Source: WVYX01 sp039586815 (GTDB taxonomy: Bacteria > Gemmatimonadota > Gemmatimonadetes > Gemmatimonadales > GWC2-71-9). Taken from it: a stretch of DNA of 64,000 bases. The notes under the pieces are model-generated. The model was given only the letters and a program-made list of their open reading frames with translations. It was not told where the DNA came from and did no database searches. The translations under genes were made by a program, and so were the position numbers. The stretch covers positions 18,312 through 82,311 of the forward strand of contig JBDHJR010000009.1 in the NCBI GenBank assembly GCA_039586815.1, written 5' to 3'. Shown here one piece after another: positions 41,720-53,605 of the stretch. Numbering within the stretch: the first letter of the stretch is position 1; each line of letters begins with the position of its first letter.

Positions 41720-43533
41720 GGCGGTCTCTGATACTCGCACTCGCCGGGCTCGTCCTGGTGGCGCCCCGCGCTGTTGCGGCGGGGCCGGGCGAGGTCAACG
41801 CGGTGAGCGTGCTGCCCGGAGCGGGCCGTGCCCACGTCGTGATCGATGTGCTAGGCAGTGTGTCGGTGCAGGACTTCACGTTACAGAATCCAGCGCGCCT
41901 CGTCATCGACGTGCTCGGAGCCAAGCTCAACGCACGAGAGCTGCTGTACGATGGGCAGAACCGCGGCGGCATCCTGAATGTCCGCTACGCGCAGTTCCGC
42001 CCCGACGTGGTCCGCATCGTACTCGAGCTGGATGAGCTCAAGGACTACCAACTGGAGTATGCGGACGACGCCATCCGGATCACGCTGGGCGCCGATCGCG
42101 GCTTCGCGGCATGGTCGTCGAGCGCTCCCTCCGATTACGCGGTTGCGAATGGAGACCAGCTCTTCGCGCCGGCCGCCGCGGTGATGCCCACCGCTGCGCC
42201 GCCGCCGCCCGACTTCCTGTCGCAGCAGCCTACGGTGACGGCGTCGTTCGACTCCGCCACCATCGCTGACGTGATGTCCGGCTTCGCGGAGCTTTCCGGC
42301 AAGAGCATCGTCCTCGGCAAGGACATCGAGGGCTACGTCACGGCCGACATCCGCAACCAGCCGTGGGATGTGGCGTTTCAGGTGGTGCTCGAATCACACG
42401 GGCTGGACGCGATCGAGGACCCGCCGGGCATCATCCGTGTGGACTCCCGAGAGGCGCTGCTGGCCCGCGACTCGACCGAGCCCACAGAGACACGGATCGT
42501 GACGGTCAACTACGCCCGCGCATCGTCTCTGGTGCCGGTGGTCGAGACGATCCTCACGCCGGACCGGGGCCGTGTGGTGGCCGACACCGGCACCAACAGC
42601 CTGATAATCACGGACATCCGCAGCCGGCTGCAGGAGGACGTGGAGTTCGTGCAGCAGCTCGACGTTCAGACGCCCCAGGTTTCGATCCAGGCGAAGCTGA
42701 TCTTCGTGAACCGGAGCAACATCGAGGAGCTCGGTGTGCAGTACGACATCGGGAGCCCGACTCAGTTCTACAACACGATGGTCGCGCGGCCGGACCCGCG
42801 CACCAACCAGCCGGTGGACCTCGACGGCGACGGGGTGCCCGACGCCGTGGCGCCGACCGATTTCTTCGATCCGACGGAAACGCCGAGCATCGTGGACCTG
42901 GGCGGCAATCAGCTGGCCGCCGTCGCGAACGCGGAGTCACAGATCATCAATCCCGCGCTCGAGCTGATCTGGTCCACAGCCATCGGCAACTTCAGCATCA
43001 CCGCATTCGTGAGCGCGTTGCAGCGGGTGGAGCTGGCCGACTTGCAGGCCGAACCCCTGACCTCCACCGCCGACAACACGGAGGCCTACATCCTGGTGGG
43101 TGAGCGCACCCCTGTCCGCGTGGTGGACGTGAGCGCGCAGGCCAATCAGGCGCAGGCCACGGTGGACTACGTGGAGACCGGCGTGAAGCTGCGGGTGACG
43201 CCGCACGTCACCAGCAACCGCCAGGTGTTGATGTCGGTGCACGCCGAGAACTCGTCCATCCAGGCGGCCCCGTCGGACCTCGGTTTCACGTTCCAGACCC
43301 AGGAGGCGCAAAGCCAGATCCTGGTTGATGATGGCCAGACGGCGGTGATCGGAGGGCTCACGGTGACCTCGGTCACGGTATCCAAGAGCGGAATTCCGTT
43401 TCTTGTAGACCTGCCGGTCATAGGTGGCCTCTTCGGCTTCACGCAGCGTGAGGAAACGCGCCAGGACCTTTTGATCCTGGTCACGCCGCACATCATCGAC
43501 AATCCTGCGGCAATGGCTGCGGAGGCCCGCTAA
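41716..43533 (+). CDS. pilQ: Type IV pilus secretin PilQ
   Basis: A 605-residue secretin with a signal peptide cleaved after about AVA at residue 22. Domains: one AMIN domain (about 27-125), a proline-rich linker, secretin N0 and N1 modules (about 170-310) and the C-terminal secretin barrel, with VETGVKLRVTPHVT, VPFLVDLPVIGGLFG-type end motif (PFLVDLPVIGGLFG) and LLILVTPHII. It forms the outer-membrane pore through which the pilus passes. ATG at 41716 overlaps pilP. Confidence 0.94.
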   Translation: MRRSLILALAGLVLVAPRAVAAGPGEVNAVSVLPGAGRAHVVIDVLGSVSVQDFTLQNPARLVIDVLGAKLNARELLYDGQNRGGILNVRYAQFRPDVVRIVLELDELKDYQLEYADDAIRITLGADRGFAAWSSSAPSDYAVANGDQLFAPAAAVMPTAAPPPPDFLSQQPTVTASFDSATIADVMSGFAELSGKSIVLGKDIEGYVTADIRNQPWDVAFQVVLESHGLDAIEDPPGIIRVDSREALLARDSTEPTETRIVTVNYARASSLVPVVETILTPDRGRVVADTGTNSLIITDIRSRLQEDVEFVQQLDVQTPQVSIQAKLIFVNRSNIEELGVQYDIGSPTQFYNTMVARPDPRTNQPVDLDGDGVPDAVAPTDFFDPTETPSIVDLGGNQLAAVANAESQIINPALELIWSTAIGNFSITAFVSALQRVELADLQAEPLTSTADNTEAYILVGERTPVRVVDVSAQANQAQATVDYVETGVKLRVTPHVTSNRQVLMSVHAENSSIQAAPSDLGFTFQTQEAQSQILVDDGQTAVIGGLTVTSVTVSKSGIPFLVDLPVIGGLFGFTQREETRQDLLILVTPHIIDNPAAMAAEAR

Positions 43534-43550
43534 GCGGCGGAGGCAGGGCT

Positions 43551-44612
43551 ATGCACAACGCGAACTTCTGGAAAGGCGCCGCCGCGACGGCAATGGTCCT
43601 CGCGGCTGGCTGCAACGAGGCGGCGCTCGCGCCGGGCGTACAGCAGGACTTCACCCCGCCCACCGTGAGCATCGCGACCGGCGGCAATCCCGACACCCTC
43701 GACATCTCCGAGGGCCTGCAGTTCTCGGTCACGGCCGGGGACAATCTGGGCCTGAAGAACGTCACTGTGGTGCTCGAAGGGGGCGTCAATGGGACGATCG
43801 ACTCCACCTTCAGCAGCCAGGTGACTGGGATCACCGTCAACTTCGACATCCAGTTTCCCACTGGGAGCGTCGCTGGCGGGTGGGTCAAGATCAACGCGCA
43901 GGCGGTGGACGGCGCCCTCAACGGCGCCACCGCGCTGGACTCGATCTTCCTGAAGAATGCCGCCGCACTGCTGGTCACACTGCTGAATCCGAGCGACGGC
44001 GCAGTCACCTCGGCGGGCAAGGACTTGCTGGTGAGGGTGCGCGCCACTCAGCGGGACGGCATCAAGCGGGTGGGCTACACCTTCAGCGGCGTAATTTCGG
44101 GTGGCGACTCCTCTGGTACCAAGCAGGTGGGGCTGCCCAGTGACACCACGTTCCTGGATACCCTGACGATCCCGACGGCTGCGCCCGAGGGCGTGTTCAC
44201 GATCATTGGATTCGCAGTGGACTCGGCCGACCGGCGGGCGACCAGCGCGCCGATCACGGTGACGATCCAGTCGGTGGTCAACGACACAGACCCGCCGATA
44301 GTGACCTTCCAGATCGGCGCACGAGTGGAGGTGGACGACACCATCACCGTGAACGCCACTGATCCGAGCGGCATCACGGCGATCGGCTGGCAAGCCGTCG
44401 ACCTTGCCGGTGTTCTGGTGAAGAGCGAAACCCGCACGCTGGCCGGCAACTTGACCGACGTCACCGAGAAGTGGGTGGTCGGCTTCAACTTCGCGACCCT
44501 GCCACAACCCGTTGTGATAACTGCGTTCGCGACGGACGGTGCCGGTAACTCCGGGACGTCGGCGACACCAGCACCTCCGGCGGGTTCGAGTTCGGAAGGC
44601 GGTGGGCGATGA
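43551..44612 (+). CDS. Lipoprotein with Ig-like domains, downstream of pilQ
   Basis: A 353-residue lipoprotein (lipobox LAAGC, Cys at about 21). The body is built of beta-rich domains: a first at about 35-130, a second at about 145-240 and a third, RVEVDDTITVNATD, at about 258-335. The third domain is clearly related to the N-terminal domain of the next gene. No catalytic residues are seen. It lies 18 bases after pilQ and is translationally coupled to the next gene, so it is probably an outer-surface or periplasmic accessory of the pilus apparatus. Function unknown. Confidence 0.75.
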   Translation: MHNANFWKGAAATAMVLAAGCNEAALAPGVQQDFTPPTVSIATGGNPDTLDISEGLQFSVTAGDNLGLKNVTVVLEGGVNGTIDSTFSSQVTGITVNFDIQFPTGSVAGGWVKINAQAVDGALNGATALDSIFLKNAAALLVTLLNPSDGAVTSAGKDLLVRVRATQRDGIKRVGYTFSGVISGGDSSGTKQVGLPSDTTFLDTLTIPTAAPEGVFTIIGFAVDSADRRATSAPITVTIQSVVNDTDPPIVTFQIGARVEVDDTITVNATDPSGITAIGWQAVDLAGVLVKSETRTLAGNLTDVTEKWVVGFNFATLPQPVVITAFATDGAGNSGTSATPAPPAGSSSEGGGR

Positions 44613-46474
44613 AACGGACCGCACTTGGCGCGTTGATGGTCGTGGTGGCGGCTGCGTGTAGTGAGGACCGCGTCGCCCAGCCCGAGCCTCCGATGGACCA
44701 GCGGGTGCAGTACGCGATTTCGCCGCGCGTCGAGGTGGACGACTCGCTCAGGGTTGCCGCCTCCGACACGCTTGGCCTGACCCTGGTCGGCTGGACGGCA
44801 ACGCTGTATGACGGGACGCTGTTGCGGGCCGATTCCACCTTCCTCAACGGCGAAGAGTACTTCAGCAGGCAGTACTTGTTGGACTTCGAGCCGGACGCTC
44901 GGCAGCTGCCGCTTCCGATCCGAATCACGGCTTTTGCTGTGAACTCGGTTGGCGAGCGGTTCAGCTCGTCCGATCCGTCGGCGTTCGATGCCCACATATC
45001 CGCCGCGGCCCTGTTGAGCATGCAGGTGGCCGCTGCGGCGGCCGACGGTGTCGACACGGTGTTGGTCGTGTCCGGCGTGACCACGGCACTGCCCGAGGGC
45101 GGACAGATCGCGGACGCGATCTACAACCGCAATCTCAACGAGGTATACCTCAGCAACATCGATCTGAACCAGCTCGAGGTCTTCCAGGTGGTGGACACGA
45201 CGTTCGCGACCGCCATCGATGTTGGCTCCCGTCCGTGGGGTCTAGCCCTGTGGCCGCGCAACACTGCGGGCGACCACGACGACACCGTGGTCGTGGCGAA
45301 CTCGGGCGGTACGAACCTGTCCATCGTGGACGTGAGAACGGCGGTCCGGGCCGAGGCATCGCGGCATGCGCTGCCCAACTTCCTGGTCCAGAGTGTGCAG
45401 ACCGAGATCGACGAGGCGACCGGGCAGATCAAGCTCAAGATCATCGAGTACGACTTCACCGACCGGCCGGAGTACCTGGGGATGACCTGCATCCCGAGCG
45501 GCGGTGCCGGCACCGCCTGTCTGGCGGACGAGATCTACGCCATCTACTCGACCACGCCCACGATATCCCAGCCCGGCGAGCCGGTGGACTACGTGGAGCG
45601 CGGTACCGTGCGGTGGGAGAACCTGACGTCGGCCACGCCGGAGTCCCATTTCTTCTGGGAGCAGGCAGCGGTAGCGCCTTCCCCCGACAGCGACACCCTG
45701 CAGATCTGGGTGGACCGGGGCCCCGGAACCACGACCGAGCTGATTCTCTCGGCGTCGTGCGGCCGCACGGTCAACATGCCGGAGCTCGCGTTCCTCGACA
45801 GCACGTACGTGCGGAACTCGGGAGACTTCACGCATGCGCTGATCGGTGAGGGCGGGTCCAGCGCCGAGCCTCCCAATGAGTTCGCCCGGGTGATCGGCTA
45901 CAACCGGCTCACCGGACACACTACCACCGCCTGCCCGCCGATCATCGTAGCGGGTGTCCCGTTCAGCGGCCCCGAGGTAATCGACTTCGGAATCTCGCCG
46001 GCCCTGCGGGTGCGGGACTTCATCGTGAATACGGGCATCCCGGTCAAGTCAATTGCCCTCAACTTCAACGGGCTCACGAACCTGGTGCGGGCCGACTCGA
46101 TCTACGTGCTGGACGAGGGCCTCAGGCTCACGGGCTTGATGAGCATCGGGCACGCCAATGCCGGGATGGACATGAACTTCGATCACGCCTTCGACGCGCG
46201 TACCCGCGGCAGCCCTCCGGGCTCGTCCGCCGACCGCCTGGTGTTCGCGGCGGGCGACGATCCCGTGATCGAGGTGTTCGACACCTACTGGTACGACAAG
46301 ATCGCCGTGATCCCGGTGCGCGACCCGATTACCGGGCCGCTCCGGGTGTCGGAGAACGCGCTCACGGGTGAGCAGATCCTGGTGGGCGTGACGGCTGCCG
46401 GCGTAGTCACTGTGGCCGTGCCGGCCATCACGAACCCCTTGCCCGGCCCGGGCGCAGGCGGCCCCGGCCAGTAA
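44609..46474 (+). CDS. Large lipoprotein with Ig-like N-terminus and beta-propeller-like body
   Basis: A 621-residue lipoprotein (lipobox VAAAC). Residues about 40-118 (RVEVDDSLRVAASD, RITAFAVNSVGE) repeat the last domain of the preceding protein. The rest contains propeller-like strands: IADAIYNRNLNEVYLSNID, DVGSRPWGLALWP, VVVANSGGTNLSIVD and LVFAAGDDPVIEVFDTYWYDKI, as in YVTN/YncE-type proteins. Paired cysteines (MTCIPSG and TACLAD) may form a disulfide. It is last in the operon before a strong terminator. No known function is claimed. Confidence 0.7.
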   Translation: MKRTALGALMVVVAAACSEDRVAQPEPPMDQRVQYAISPRVEVDDSLRVAASDTLGLTLVGWTATLYDGTLLRADSTFLNGEEYFSRQYLLDFEPDARQLPLPIRITAFAVNSVGERFSSSDPSAFDAHISAAALLSMQVAAAAADGVDTVLVVSGVTTALPEGGQIADAIYNRNLNEVYLSNIDLNQLEVFQVVDTTFATAIDVGSRPWGLALWPRNTAGDHDDTVVVANSGGTNLSIVDVRTAVRAEASRHALPNFLVQSVQTEIDEATGQIKLKIIEYDFTDRPEYLGMTCIPSGGAGTACLADEIYAIYSTTPTISQPGEPVDYVERGTVRWENLTSATPESHFFWEQAAVAPSPDSDTLQIWVDRGPGTTTELILSASCGRTVNMPELAFLDSTYVRNSGDFTHALIGEGGSSAEPPNEFARVIGYNRLTGHTTTACPPIIVAGVPFSGPEVIDFGISPALRVRDFIVNTGIPVKSIALNFNGLTNLVRADSIYVLDEGLRLTGLMSIGHANAGMDMNFDHAFDARTRGSPPGSSADRLVFAAGDDPVIEVFDTYWYDKIAVIPVRDPITGPLRVSENALTGEQILVGVTAAGVVTVAVPAITNPLPGPGAGGPGQ

Positions 46475-46506
46475 GGAACGGCAAGAGGATACCGATCGAG
46501 CACACT

Positions 46507-46537
46507 GAGCCCGGCCGAGCGGCCGGGCTCTTTTTTT
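46507..46537 (+). terminator. Intrinsic terminator of the pilMNOPQ operon
   Basis: Ten-bp perfect stem GAGCCCGGCC / GGCCGGGCTC with a GAGC loop, followed by seven T. It lies about 32 bases after the last lipoprotein gene and is a strong rho-independent terminator. Confidence 0.95.
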
Positions 46538-46572
46538 CCGTGCGGCGGCCCGAGGGATAGATTAGTCGCGAC

Positions 46573-47751
46573 ATGATCCGCTTCACTACAGCCGGTGAAT
46601 CGCACGGCCGTGGCCTGGTGGCCCTGGTCGAGGGCGTTCCCGCGGGATTGCCGCTCCGGGCCGAAGACGTCGACCGCGAGCTCAAGCGCCGCATGGCGGG
46701 GTACGGCCGCGGCGCGCGCATGAAGATCGAGTCCGACGCCGTGGAGTTCCTGAGCGGCGTGCGCGCCGGCGAGACGATCGGCTCGCCCATCGCGATGGTG
46801 ATCTGGAACCGCGATTGGGAGAACTGGACGGACGTCATGGCTCCCGAGCCGGACGAGGAAGGCGGCGAACGCCGGCGCCGCGTGGCGCGCCCGCGTCCGG
46901 GACACGCCGATCTGGTGGGAGTGCTGAAGTACGACCGGTCCGACGCTCGAGACATCCTGGAGCGCGCCAGTGCCCGCGAGACGGCGGCTCGCGTCGCCTG
47001 CGGCGCGGTGTGCCGGCGACTGCTGGCCGAGTTCGGCGTCGAAATCGGGAGCCACGTGGTGGCGCTCGGTTCGGTGCGGGCACCGGAGCAGAGCACCCTG
47101 CCGACCCCGCTCAATGAGGTGGCCGATCGCTCGGCGGTGCGCTGCCTCGACACCGCGGCTTCGCAGGCAATGGTGGACGCGGTGGACGCCGCGGTTGCGG
47201 AGCGGGACACGTTGGGGGGCGTGGCCGAGGTGGTGGCGCGGGGGGTGGTGCTCGGCCTCGGCTCGCACGCTTCCTGGGACACCAGGCTCGACGGCAGCCT
47301 GGGGCGGGCGGTGATGTCGATACCGGCCGTGAAGGGTGTCGAGATCGGCCTGGGGTTCGGCGCGGCGGCGCTGCCCGGATCCGCAGCCCACGATGAGATC
47401 GAGGAGGGTGGCCGCCCCGCCAGCGGTGGGTTCGCGCGACGCGGCAATCGGGCCGGCGGCCTGGAGGGTGGCATGACCACCGGCGAGCCCATAGTGCTCA
47501 GGGCCGCGATGAAGCCGCTCTCGACCCTGCGGCGCCCGCTCGACACGGTGAACCTGGAGACGGGTGAGCCGGCCAAGGCCCAATCCGAGCGCTCCGACGT
47601 GACCGCGGTGCCGGCCATGGGGGTGGTGGCCGAAGCCATGGTGGCTCTCGTGCTGGCCCAGGCAATGACCGAGAAGTTCGGCGGTGACTCCCTGGCCGAG
47701 CTGCGCGCCAACTACGATGCCTACGTCGCCCGCATGAGCCGGAGCGGGTGA
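46573..47751 (+). CDS. aroC: Chorismate synthase
   Basis: A 392-residue enzyme that converts EPSP to chorismate using reduced FMN, the last common step of aromatic amino acid synthesis. Motifs: FTTAGESHGRGLVALVEGVPAG at the N-terminus, HADLVGVLKY, SARETAARVACGAV, and a central GGLEGGMTTGEPI with the RAAMKP segment. Length is normal. It starts three bases after GCG-ACATG without a clear Shine-Dalgarno. The stop overlaps aroK by GTGA. Confidence 0.96.
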   Translation: MIRFTTAGESHGRGLVALVEGVPAGLPLRAEDVDRELKRRMAGYGRGARMKIESDAVEFLSGVRAGETIGSPIAMVIWNRDWENWTDVMAPEPDEEGGERRRRVARPRPGHADLVGVLKYDRSDARDILERASARETAARVACGAVCRRLLAEFGVEIGSHVVALGSVRAPEQSTLPTPLNEVADRSAVRCLDTAASQAMVDAVDAAVAERDTLGGVAEVVARGVVLGLGSHASWDTRLDGSLGRAVMSIPAVKGVEIGLGFGAAALPGSAAHDEIEEGGRPASGGFARRGNRAGGLEGGMTTGEPIVLRAAMKPLSTLRRPLDTVNLETGEPAKAQSERSDVTAVPAMGVVAEAMVALVLAQAMTEKFGGDSLAELRANYDAYVARMSRSG

Positions 47752-48266
47752 AGCGCCACTTGGTGCTGGTCGGGCTGTCCGGCTGTGGGAAGACCGCCGC
47801 CGGCCGTCTGGCCGCCGCCGCCCTCGCAGCCCAGTTCCACGACATCGACGCTCTGATAGAGGAGAGAGAGGCGGCGTCCATCAGCCGCATCTTCGCCGAG
47901 CGCGGTGAGGATGAGTTTCGGCTACTGGAGCGCGAGGCAGTGCGGAACGTGCTGGCCGGGCAGCCGGCGGTCATCGCCCCGGGTGGGGGGTGGGTGGCCC
48001 AACCGGGCAGCAGCGAGGACGTGGGTGACCGCGCGGCGCTCGTGTACCTGCGCGTGAGCCCCGAGGTTGCAGCAGGTCGCGTCGCGCACGAGGGGAACAG
48101 GCCGCTACTCGACGGGGTCGATCCGGTGGTGCGGCTGCAGCAGTTGCTGGATCAGCGGGAGGCCGCGTACCTGACAGCGCAGGCGGTGGTTGAGACCGAC
48201 GCGAGCACGGCCGAGGAGGTGGCCGGCGAGCTGGTTCAGCTTGCGCGATCTATAGCCGGGTGGTAA
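47748..48266 (+). CDS. aroK: Shikimate kinase
   Basis: A 172-residue P-loop kinase that phosphorylates shikimate. Walker A GLSGCGKTAAG, substrate-side FHDIDALIE, ISRIFAERGEDEFRLLERE and APGGGW are all in place; the lid arginine region is GRVAHEGNRPLL. GTG start overlapping the aroC stop couples the two aromatic-pathway enzymes, which catalyse steps 5 and 7 of the same route. Confidence 0.93.
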   Translation: MKRHLVLVGLSGCGKTAAGRLAAAALAAQFHDIDALIEEREAASISRIFAERGEDEFRLLEREAVRNVLAGQPAVIAPGGGWVAQPGSSEDVGDRAALVYLRVSPEVAAGRVAHEGNRPLLDGVDPVVRLQQLLDQREAAYLTAQAVVETDASTAEEVAGELVQLARSIAGW

Positions 48267-48394
48267 GTATCGGCGCCGATTCATGGGCTTCGGCCTAGGT
48301 GGCAGTTATGAGCGCCTGGGCCGCGCGACGGTTGAAGGGCATTTGAGTCACGTTGCTTACCTCTCGCTCTTCCCGCGCCGGCACCCGGAGAGAT

Positions 48395-50814
<2,420 letters not shown>

Positions 50815-50818
<4 letters not shown>

Positions 50819-52107
50819 ACGTCACCGTGGTCGGCGGGGGCCTCGCGGGCTGCGAGGCCGCTTGGGCGCTGGCTCAGCACGGCGTCGATGTGATTCTCTA
50901 CGAGATGCGGCCGCGCGTGACGACGCCGGCCCACAAGACCGACCGTCTCGGCGAGATCGTCTGCAGCAACACCTTCAAATCGCTGGAACTCGGCAACGCC
51001 CACGGCCTCCTCAAGGCCGAGCTGCGGATGCTGGGCAGTCTGCTAATGGAGGTCGCCGAGTCGGTCCGGGTCCCGGGCGGCGCGGCGCTGACGGTGGATC
51101 GGGAGTTGTTCAGCGCTGAGGTAACCCGTCGTGTGGAGGCACATCCCCGCATCGAGGTGGCGAGGCAGGAGGTCACGGAGCTGCCGAGCCCGGCAGTGGT
51201 GGCTACCGGCCCCCTCACGTCCGACCGGCTGGCGCAGGTGATCGCCGCGCGGCTCGGGGTGGAGGCGCTCGCATTCTACGACGCCATCGCGCCGATCGTG
51301 AGCGACGAGTCGCTGAACCACGATGCGCTGTTCCGCGCATCGCGGTACGGCAAGGGAGAGGGTGACGATTTCTTCAACGCGCCGCTCTCCCCCGAGCAGT
51401 ACGGCGCGTTCTTGGATGCGCTGATCGCGGCGGACCAGCATGCGGGACACGACTTCGACGCGGTCCCCTACTTCGAGGGGTGCCTGCCGGTCGAGGAGAT
51501 GGCGCGGCGCGGACGCGACACTCTGCGGTTCGGGCCGCTCAAGCCCGTCGGGCTGCCCGATCCGCGGACCGGCCGTGAGGCGCACGCCGTGGTGCAGCTG
51601 CGCCGTGAGGACCGCGCCGGCCAGATGTGGAACATGGTCGGGTTTCAGACGCGGCTCCGCATTCCGGAGCAGAAACGGGTGTTCGCCCTGATCCCGGGCC
51701 TGGAGGCGGCCGAGTTCTACCGCTACGGCAGCATCCACCGCAACACCTACCTCAACAGTCCGGCAACGCTCACCAGATACCTCGCGGCGCGCGACGACCC
51801 CCGCCTGCTGTTCGCTGGACAACTGGTCGGCGTCGAGGGTTATACCGAGTCACTCGCGACGGGGCTCTTGGCGGGCCACAACCTGGCGCGTATGCTGGGG
51901 GGGGAGGCGCCTGTGGTGCCGCCGCCGGTCACGATGCTCGGCGCGCTGATGCGGTACGTGCATGAAACCGACCCCGGACACTTCCAGCCGATGAACGCCA
52001 ACTTCGGATTGCTGCCGCCGCTCGAGCGGCCGGAACGCGACAAGCGAAAGAAGCGGGCCCGCCTCGCCGAGCGGGCGCTTGCCGCGATGCGCGAGTTCGC
52101 ATCTTGA
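50815..52107 (+). CDS. trmFO: Methylenetetrahydrofolate--tRNA-(uracil-5-)-methyltransferase TrmFO
   Basis: A 430-residue flavoprotein (formerly Gid) that methylates U54 of tRNA using methylenetetrahydrofolate and FAD. Motifs: FAD site VVGGGLAGCEAAWALAQHG, EMRP, CSNTFKSLELGNAHGLLK, YFEGCLPVEEMARRG, and VEGYTESLATGLLAG. GTG start overlaps the topA stop by GTGA. Order topA-trmFO-xerC-hslV-hslU follows. Confidence 0.95.
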
Positions 52108-53033
52108 CCCCGCGCAAGGAGATCGCTGAGTTCACGGTCTTCCTGGAGAAGGAGCGGAACGACTCCCCCAACACGGTGCGCGCGTACGCGCGAGACCTCG
52201 AGGCGTTCCGCGCGTTCTGCGACGAGTACTACGGCGGGCCGCGTCGCTGGAAGTGGACCACGATCGATCGGCTGGCGCTGCGGAGCTTCATGGGAGAGTT
52301 GAGTCGGCGCGGGCTCGCCAAGCGGTCCATCGCGCGCGCGGTCTCGGTATTGCGCACGTTCTACCGCTTTCTCGGTACCCGCTACGGTGTGGAGCACAAC
52401 CCGGCCAAGGGCGTCCGGCTGCCCAAGCTGGAACGGCGCCTCCCGGCGGTCCTCGACCGGCAACAGGTGGATGAGCTGTTCCACTACGCCCAGTCGCTGG
52501 CGGAGGAGGGCGGTTTCGGCGAGCGGCGCGACCTGGCGATCCTCGAGGTGTTCTACGCCACGGGTATGCGGCTCTCTGAGTTGGCGGGCCTCAACCTGGC
52601 CGACGTGGATGTGGTGTCCGACCAGGTGAAGGTGCGCGGCAAGGGTCGTAAGGAGCGGATCGTGCCCCTTGGAGGCTATGCTTCGCGCGCCCTTCGCTCG
52701 TACTACGGGGTGCGGGACGATCTCCTACAGGGCCTGCCCCGCGGCCGTGGCGACCGCCGGGCCGTGTTCTTGTCGCGGCGCGGCAGTCGGCTCTCGCCGC
52801 GCGGCATACAGCAGGTGGTGGGGCGCTTCCTGCGGCAGCTGGACGGGCGGAAGGGCGTGAAGGTGCACACCTTGCGCCACAGCTTCGCTACGCACCTGCT
52901 GGACGCCGGCGCGGATCTGAGGGCGGTCCAGGAGCTGCTGGGGCATGCCTCCCTCAGCACGACGCAGGTGTATACTCATACGAGTGTGGAGCGGTTGAAG
53001 CGGGTGTATCAGAAGGCACATCCGAGGGCGTAA
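52104..53033 (+). CDS. xerC: Tyrosine recombinase XerC/XerD family
   Basis: A 309-residue tyrosine recombinase with a SAM-like N-terminal domain and catalytic core. The catalytic set can be seen: Arg in TGMRLSEL, Lys in GKGRKERIVPL, His-Arg in HTLRHSFATHLL, His in LLGHASLSTTQ and Tyr in VYTHT. It is expected to resolve chromosome dimers. A TTG start overlaps the trmFO stop. Context is housekeeping, not a mobile element. Confidence 0.9.
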   Translation: MTPRKEIAEFTVFLEKERNDSPNTVRAYARDLEAFRAFCDEYYGGPRRWKWTTIDRLALRSFMGELSRRGLAKRSIARAVSVLRTFYRFLGTRYGVEHNPAKGVRLPKLERRLPAVLDRQQVDELFHYAQSLAEEGGFGERRDLAILEVFYATGMRLSELAGLNLADVDVVSDQVKVRGKGRKERIVPLGGYASRALRSYYGVRDDLLQGLPRGRGDRRAVFLSRRGSRLSPRGIQQVVGRFLRQLDGRKGVKVHTLRHSFATHLLDAGADLRAVQELLGHASLSTTQVYTHTSVERLKRVYQKAHPRA

Positions 53034-53605
53034 TGGATAAGACACGATTTCGTGCCACCACCATCCTGTGTGTTCGCCGGGACGGGAAGGTGGCAATGGG
53101 CGGAGACGGACAGGTCACGGTGGGCGACAGCGTGATGAAGGCACACGCCAACAAGGTGCGGGAGCTCGCCGGGGGGAAAGTGCTGGCGGGGTTCGCCGGA
53201 GCGGCGGCCGACGCGTTCACCCTGTTCGAGAAATTCGAGGAGAAGCTGGAGCGCTTTCCCGGCAACCTCTCCCGTGCGTCAGTGGAGCTTGCCAAGGATT
53301 GGCGCAGCGACCGCGTGCTGCGGCGGCTGGAGGCACTGCTCGCCGTCGCTAACGCGGAGCACGCCTACCTACTGAGCGGGAGCGGGGAGTTGATCGAGCC
53401 CGACGACGGGATTCTCGCTATCGGCAGCGGCGGCAACTATGCTCTGGCCGCCGCCCGGGCGTTGATCGAGCACACTCAGCTCACCGCGAGGGAGATCGTG
53501 CAGCAAAGCCTCGAGGTCGCCGCTGACATTTGCGTGTTTTCGAACCGAAACATTTCTGTGGTCGAGCTGGGCTCGGCGCGCGGAAGCGGGAAGAAGTCCA
53601 AATGA
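53033..53605 (+). CDS. hslV: ATP-dependent protease peptidase subunit HslV
   Basis: A 190-residue N-terminal-nucleophile peptidase. The mature protein would begin at Thr9 (TTILCVRRDGKVAMGGDGQ), leaving an eight-residue leader (MDKTRFRA). E. coli HslV carries only the initiator Met before the threonine, while Bacillus ClpQ has a similar short extension. Forms a double hexamer activated by HslU. The start codon shares a base with the xerC stop (TAATG). Confidence 0.93.
   Translation: MDKTRFRATTILCVRRDGKVAMGGDGQVTVGDSVMKAHANKVRELAGGKVLAGFAGAAADAFTLFEKFEEKLERFPGNLSRASVELAKDWRSDRVLRRLEALLAVANAEHAYLLSGSGELIEPDDGILAIGSGGNYALAAARALIEHTQLTAREIVQQSLEVAADICVFSNRNISVVELGSARGSGKKSK

Noticed and set aside
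52104..53033. XerC-like recombinase as an integrase of a mobile element
   Set aside because: It sits in a conserved housekeeping order with topA, trmFO and hslVU, and no attachment repeats, tRNA or phage genes are near.
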